From Nitrospirota bacterium (GTDB lineage Bacteria; Nitrospirota; Nitrospiria; SBBL01; JAADHI01), in the NCBI GenBank assembly GCA_029261195.1, contig JAJDBU010000010.1:1-48172 (forward strand): 48,172 bases of DNA, read 5' to 3'. Of this stretch, positions 44,622-48,172 are shown piece after piece. The stretch's first letter is position 1; each line of letters begins with the position of its first letter. Position numbers and translations under genes: made by a program. The notes under the pieces were generated by a model. That model saw only the letters and a list, made by a program, of their open reading frames with translations, had not been told where the DNA came from and did not search any database.

Positions 44622-45113
44622 ATGCCTACTGTAGAAGCTAATAAAACACCGTTCGTCGGCATTATCGGGGGCAGCAAGAGCGATTTTCCGATTCTGGAAC
44701 TTGCGGCCGAAATGCTCAATTCGCTCGAAATCTCTAATGAATTGAAGGTTGTCTCCGCCCATCGTACACCCGATTATCTCTTCTCATACGCCGAATCGGC
44801 TGAAAGCCGTGGTGTGGAAGTGATTATCGCGGGCGCCGGAGGCGCAGCCCACCTGCCCGGTATGGTTGCGGCCAAGACCCACCTGCCGGTGATCGGGGTG
44901 CCGATTCCGACAAAAAACCTTCAAGGGCTCGACTCCCTGCTTTCCATCGTTCAGATGCCGCGTGGCATTCCTGTCGCGACGGTTGCAATCGGGGGGGCGC
45001 AAAATGCGGCCTTATTGGCAACGGCCATCCTGTCTCTAAAATATCCAGAAATCAGAAAACGCTTGCTTGCATATCGCGCAGAGTTGACCCGCTCCGTGCT
45101 TGAAGGAAATTAA
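44622..45113 (+). CDS. purE: N5-carboxyaminoimidazole ribonucleotide mutase PurE
   Basis: PurE moves the carboxyl group of N5-CAIR to give CAIR in purine synthesis. The 163-residue protein is a class I PurE: GSKSD at 17-21, SAHRTP at 45-50, [12 protein letters not shown] and the [10 protein letters not shown] helix. The partner purK directly downstream confirms the class I route. AAAGGAGAG precedes the ATG. The purK start is three bases after its stop. Confidence 0.96.
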   Translation: MPTVEANKTPFVGIIGGSKSDFPILELAAEMLNSLEISNELKVVSAHRTPDYLFSYAESAESRGVEVIIAGAGGAAHLPGMVAAKTHLPVIGVPIPTKNLQGLDSLLSIVQMPRGIPVATVAIGGAQNAALLATAILSLKYPEIRKRLLAYRAELTRSVLEGN

Positions 45114-45115
45114 TT

Positions 45116-46276
45116 GTGAGTTCAATGAGTTCAAGCTTTCGTAAGGTCGGGATTTTAGGTGGCGGCCAGTTGGGCACCTTTTTTACGATCGCCGCCAAAC
45201 GACTTGGACTTCAGGTCAGCGCCTGGGACAATCATCCGGAAGCCCCCGCTCGCCTGTGGGCAGACCGCTTTAGCAATGCCGATTTTAATGATGAACAGGC
45301 CTGTGAAAATTTTATCGAGGAAAATGAAGCGATATCATTTGAGTGGGAAAATATCCCGGTCGCCCTGCTCAAAAAAATAGAGGCTAAAAGACCGGTCCGG
45401 CCGGGGAGCGAGGTCTTGTGTCTGCTTCAAAATCGAATTTTGGAAAAAGGCTTTCTTGTCTTACATCAGTTTCCCGTCAGTCCTTACCGTCAGATTCTGG
45501 AACAGGTAGATTTGCGTGATGCGGCCAATGAGCTTGGTTTTCCCCTAATTTGCAAAACAGCAACAGCAGGCTATGATGGCCTAGGGCAGTTCACACTGAC
45601 AAAAACTGCGGACATCGCACTTTGGACGGCCACGCCAAAGCGATGCCCTCAGGGGTGGATCTTAGAGAAGTACGTTCCTTTCCAAAAAGAACTTTCCGTC
45701 GTCGTTGCACGAAATGAGCAGGGCCAGGTGATACACTATCCGGTAACGGAAAATATTCATGAAGCAGGTATCTTAAGAAGCTGTCAGGTCCCCGCCAATA
45801 TCGACCCGATGCTTTCTCTCAAGGCTGTGGACCTTTCCAAGAAGATTGTATCCGCTTTAAAGGGAGTAGGCGTTTTTTGCATTGAATTTTTTTTGCTGGA
45901 AGATGGAACTTTGCTGGTGAACGAAATCGCGCCGCGCCCACATAATTCAGGCCATTACAGCCTGGATGCTTGCGATTTTTCACAGTATGAACTACAGGTC
46001 AGAGTGCTTTGTGGCCTGCCGCTTTTATCGCCGACTCTTCTCAATCCGGCAATCATGATCAATATCTTGGGCTCTGAAATTACAGCGCTACGGCAACCTG
46101 AATATTTTCATCAGCTTCTATCGATTCCAGGCGCAAAGGTTTATGACTATCGAAAAGAGACGATCAAGAAACGCAGAAAAATGGGACATGTCACTTTGAT
46201 TGCAAAGGACAGCGCAGCCTTATGCTCAAGAGCAAATGCGCTACGGGCGATTCTTGATCGGGCTGCGCTTGAATAA
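45116..46276 (+). CDS. purK: N5-carboxyaminoimidazole ribonucleotide synthase PurK
   Basis: PurK uses ATP and bicarbonate to make N5-CAIR, the PurE substrate. The 386-residue ATP-grasp protein has the N-terminal GILGGGQLG (about 12-20), the PurK box FEWENIP, the ATP-grasp stretch KTATAGYDGLGQ and the metal-binding NEIAPRPHNSGHYS. The GTG start at 45116 is served by AAGGAAA within the end of purE; ATG 45125 is possible. It is an operon with purE. Confidence 0.95.
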   Translation: MSSMSSSFRKVGILGGGQLGTFFTIAAKRLGLQVSAWDNHPEAPARLWADRFSNADFNDEQACENFIEENEAISFEWENIPVALLKKIEAKRPVRPGSEVLCLLQNRILEKGFLVLHQFPVSPYRQILEQVDLRDAANELGFPLICKTATAGYDGLGQFTLTKTADIALWTATPKRCPQGWILEKYVPFQKELSVVVARNEQGQVIHYPVTENIHEAGILRSCQVPANIDPMLSLKAVDLSKKIVSALKGVGVFCIEFFLLEDGTLLVNEIAPRPHNSGHYSLDACDFSQYELQVRVLCGLPLLSPTLLNPAIMINILGSEITALRQPEYFHQLLSIPGAKVYDYRKETIKKRRKMGHVTLIAKDSAALCSRANALRAILDRAALE

Positions 46277-46348
46277 AAATAATGGCGTTGAGCGATCACA
46301 TTTCACAGAAATATGCTGACTTGTTTGAAACACCGAGGAATCAAAAAA

Positions 46349-46378
46349 GCTCCCCTCCAAGTGGAATTGAAGGGGAGC
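46349..46378 (-). terminator. Hairpin with T-run on the minus strand
   Basis: GCTCCCCT (46349-46356) and AGGGGAGC (46371-46378) form an 8-bp stem. Read on the minus strand it is followed by TTTTTT, as in a terminator. No minus-strand gene is known to end here. On the plus strand it lies in the leader of a short ORF. Confidence 0.55.
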
Positions 46379-46407
46379 AAAATCCGTTCATTTCTTAACT
46401 TGGAGGG
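46353..46407 (+). promoter_or_regulatory. Possible riboregulator masking a ribosome site
   Basis: CCCTCCAAG (46353-46361) is the exact complement of CTTGGAGGG (46399-46407), which contains a strong ribosome site. The same left arm can also pair with the hairpin at 46371-46378, so two exclusive folds are possible. Confidence 0.4.
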
Positions 46408-46413
46408 CTAAAC

Positions 46414-46470
46414 AATGAACACTAGAAATATAGCAGATGAGCAACTTTATGTAAATGTCTTCAATCGCTA
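46414..46470 (+). CDS. 18-residue ORF with strong ribosome site
   Basis: ATG at 46414, seven bases after TTGGAGGG, opens 18 codons (MNTRNIADEQLYVNVFNR, then TAG). The ribosome site is better than that of many real genes here, yet the product is tiny. It may be a leader peptide or the first codons of a lost gene, for example a transposase remnant. No downstream frame continues it. Confidence 0.3.
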
Positions 46471-46555
46471 GATACTGTGCTTCAGCCACTTGAACCAACC
46501 TCACTTGATCAATGCAGGACTGTAAAACAGACTAATATAAGCATGAACATGGGAC

Positions 46556-46584
46556 TTGACACATTTTTTTTATGGGCATATAAA
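46556..46584 (+). promoter_or_regulatory. Promoter of the hydroxylase gene (TTGACA-17-TATAAA)
   Basis: TTGACA (46556-46561), a 17-base spacer and TATAAA (46579-46584) lie 65 bases before the start codon. Near-consensus, so probably a strong housekeeping promoter. Confidence 0.75.
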
Positions 46585-46648
46585 TTTACCACTTATAAAG
46601 CACTTTTGATCACCCTCAATAACGGATAGGAGTTACTCTAAAATCACG

Positions 46649-47623
46649 ATGTCTGTTGCCGTAAGCATGTTTGTCCTCATCACTCTTATTGTCGGATCGA
46701 TAAGCTATGTTTATCGCTTTCGAGGGCATGAACGTTATGCCGATTTTGCAGAATACTTTAGAAAAGGGTGGCCGATTTTTACACCCTTAAATTGCGTACT
46801 TTATCTGTTTACGAAGCAGCGGGCACGATGCTCGGTCATGAATATGCAAGACTTCGGAGAGCTTTCGGAGATTCAAGCAAATTGGAAGGTGATTAGAAAA
46901 GAAGTCCTTGCTTTGCATGAAAAAGGGTATTTTGAAACAACGACAAAACCGGGGGGAAGCGCTTATTACGATATAGGTTTTCGTACATTCTACAAGTATG
47001 GATGGAGCAAATTTTACCTTAAGTGGTACGGTGGTTACACCCATCGTTCTGCCATGCGCTTGTGCCCGAAAACGGTGGAAGTGCTAAAAAATATTCCATC
47101 GGTGAATGGGGCCATGTTTACCGTAATGAAGCCCAAGTCCCAACTCACTCGCCACCTTGACCCTGCGGCAGCCTCCCTGAGATATCATCTCGGTTTAGCC
47201 ACCCCGAATTCAGACGATTGTTACATCAATGTCGATGGGGAAAAATATTCATGGCGAGACGGGGAAGCTTTTATGTTTGACGAAACCTATCTACACTTTG
47301 TCCGTAACGATTCGGATCAACCCAGACTCATTTTAATGTGCGATGTTGAAAGGCCTATGAATAGTCTCGGCCTCCTGATTAATTTTATCTATAAATTTCT
47401 GATGCGTTTTACAGTCGTTCCAAATATGGAGGGGGACAGACGAGGTCTTGCTAACCTTGTATTTTCCAGTCTTGCTCCGATTCTTGAGAAGAGCAAAGCG
47501 CTCAAGCAGACAAATAGGAACCTATATTTACTGACTAAGTATTCTGTAAACACACTTTTAATATTTATTGTCGTCGCTCTTATGGCAGGCGGTATCACAT
47601 TATTCTCTACTCTGTTTCACTAA
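46649..47623 (+). CDS. Aspartyl/asparaginyl beta-hydroxylase family protein, LpxO-like
   Basis: The 324-residue protein is an Fe(II)/2-oxoglutarate dioxygenase. The iron ligands are His169 and Asp171 in RHLDP and His216 in YLHFVRN; Arg226 would bind 2-oxoglutarate. An N-terminal membrane helix (about 5-22) and a C-terminal one (about 300-320, LLIFIVVALMAGGITLF) place it at the membrane, as for LpxO, which hydroxylates a lipid A acyl chain in the inner membrane. Substrate identity is inferred. AGGAG lies about 15 bases before the ATG, a long spacing. It has its own strong promoter and no partner gene. Confidence 0.83.
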   Translation: MSVAVSMFVLITLIVGSISYVYRFRGHERYADFAEYFRKGWPIFTPLNCVLYLFTKQRARCSVMNMQDFGELSEIQANWKVIRKEVLALHEKGYFETTTKPGGSAYYDIGFRTFYKYGWSKFYLKWYGGYTHRSAMRLCPKTVEVLKNIPSVNGAMFTVMKPKSQLTRHLDPAAASLRYHLGLATPNSDDCYINVDGEKYSWRDGEAFMFDETYLHFVRNDSDQPRLILMCDVERPMNSLGLLINFIYKFLMRFTVVPNMEGDRRGLANLVFSSLAPILEKSKALKQTNRNLYLLTKYSVNTLLIFIVVALMAGGITLFSTLFH

Positions 47624-48172
47624 TACCTAAATCCTTCAGCACCGATAAAATGAAAAGATGTCTATTTTATTGAGTGGGCTTCAGGTGTAGCGGTAGTCTC
47701 CCCCTGCCATGGGGTCAGCCTTGATACAAAGAACACCTCTTTCTTTCCCTGACTGTCGTCAAAACAAGACACAGAATCCTCTCTACCCAAATCATCAGGC
47801 CAATCTCGTGCCGGAACGCTTAGCCCGAACCCTCCATCATTTCGGTCAGATTTCAATAGAAATCTGCATCATTTAAGCGCTGGCTTCCCGCTTAATATGC
47901 GAAAATGGCCAAAAAGCTGTCAGCCTTTAGACCCTATCCAGGCAAGCTGGAAAGAAAATGAACGACACCGGAAGATTGCGACTCTTGAGGGCATCGACAA
48001 AACCCAAGACAAGCAGATCAAATCCCTTAAACCTAAAAAAATCAGTTAAAAGTTGGCCAGAGTCTGTAAGGTATTGATATTATGAGGGATGAAGACAAAA
48101 AACTCTCTGAAAATGACTCACCCAAAAGGTGAAGACAAATTAGCAGAAAAAAGAGCACTTTTAGCCCCCTTG
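47624..48172. other. Region without a convincing gene; short overlapping frames
   Basis: Only short frames are seen. On the plus strand, one from ATG 47709 (about 55 codons, ending FGQISIEICII) and one from ATG 47897 to 48049 (50 codons, with a charged tail DKTQDKQIKSLKPKK) are in different frames but read on from one another, as if a longer gene had suffered a frameshift. A 64-codon frame lies on the minus strand (47662-47856). An A/T hairpin at 47645-47670 could end the hydroxylase transcript. None has a clear ribosome site. Confidence 0.3.

Noticed and set aside
46349-46378. Terminator of purK
   Set aside because: The T-run is on the minus-strand side only; on the plus strand the stem is followed by A residues.

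Overview
The window looks like the origin-proximal first 48 kb of the chromosome of a Gram-negative (diderm) bacterium. It opens with an AT-rich, DnaA-box-bearing origin region followed by dnaA, dnaN, gyrB and gyrA on the plus strand. An outer membrane is implied by several barrel proteins ending in Phe, lipoproteins, a TonB-dependent receptor and an LpxO-like lipid A hydroxylase. The single-subunit, divergent cytochrome bd-like oxidase belongs to a type known from Nitrospira, so a member of Nitrospirota or a nearby lineage is my best guess. That is inference from family knowledge, not proof.

Layout. (1) 1-446: origin region with three DnaA boxes and a good dnaA promoter. (2) 447-8815: dnaA, dnaN, gyrB, gyrA (no recF) and a TPR membrane protein. 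(3) 8936-13443: a MORN-like lipoprotein, the bd-like oxidase subunit and tsaD. (4) 13651-22493: three large overlapping or abutting genes for a TPR plus beta-barrel protein, a DUF1302-type outer-membrane protein and a 1308-residue lipoprotein with carboxypeptidase-regulatory-like and FG-GAP repeats. This is the strongest candidate for an undescribed envelope system. (5) 22680-26744, minus strand: mpl, a SxxK serine hydrolase and an LD-carboxypeptidase form a murein-recycling operon, followed by a JAMM metalloprotease. (6) 26953-31102: an iron-uptake locus with a consensus promoter, a Fur-box-like dyad, an intrinsic terminator inside the leader, a TonB receptor, a 45-codon small gene, a PepSY membrane protein and two small membrane proteins. 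The PepSY part is clearly richer in G+C than its neighbours. (7) 31337-37035, minus strand: a complete ISC iron-sulphur operon, iscR-iscS-iscU-iscA-hscB-hscA-fdx-iscX, with a consensus promoter and dyads upstream of iscR. (8) 37259-42764: a RecQ helicase lacking the winged-helix domain, bioB, ilvD (both Fe-S enzymes) and a six-blade Kelch protein. (9) 43135-48172: a small exported protein with an internal duplication, a CHAP hydrolase, purE-purK, a possible riboregulated 18-codon ORF, an LpxO-like hydroxylase and a terminal stretch without a convincing gene.

Themes: replication and gyrase at the origin, iron uptake feeding Fe-S assembly and Fe-S enzymes, and cell-envelope construction and recycling. 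No tRNA, rRNA, CRISPR array, prophage or intact insertion sequence was seen. G+C rises from about one third in dnaA to about 60 percent in gyrA (single 60-base lines counted by hand).
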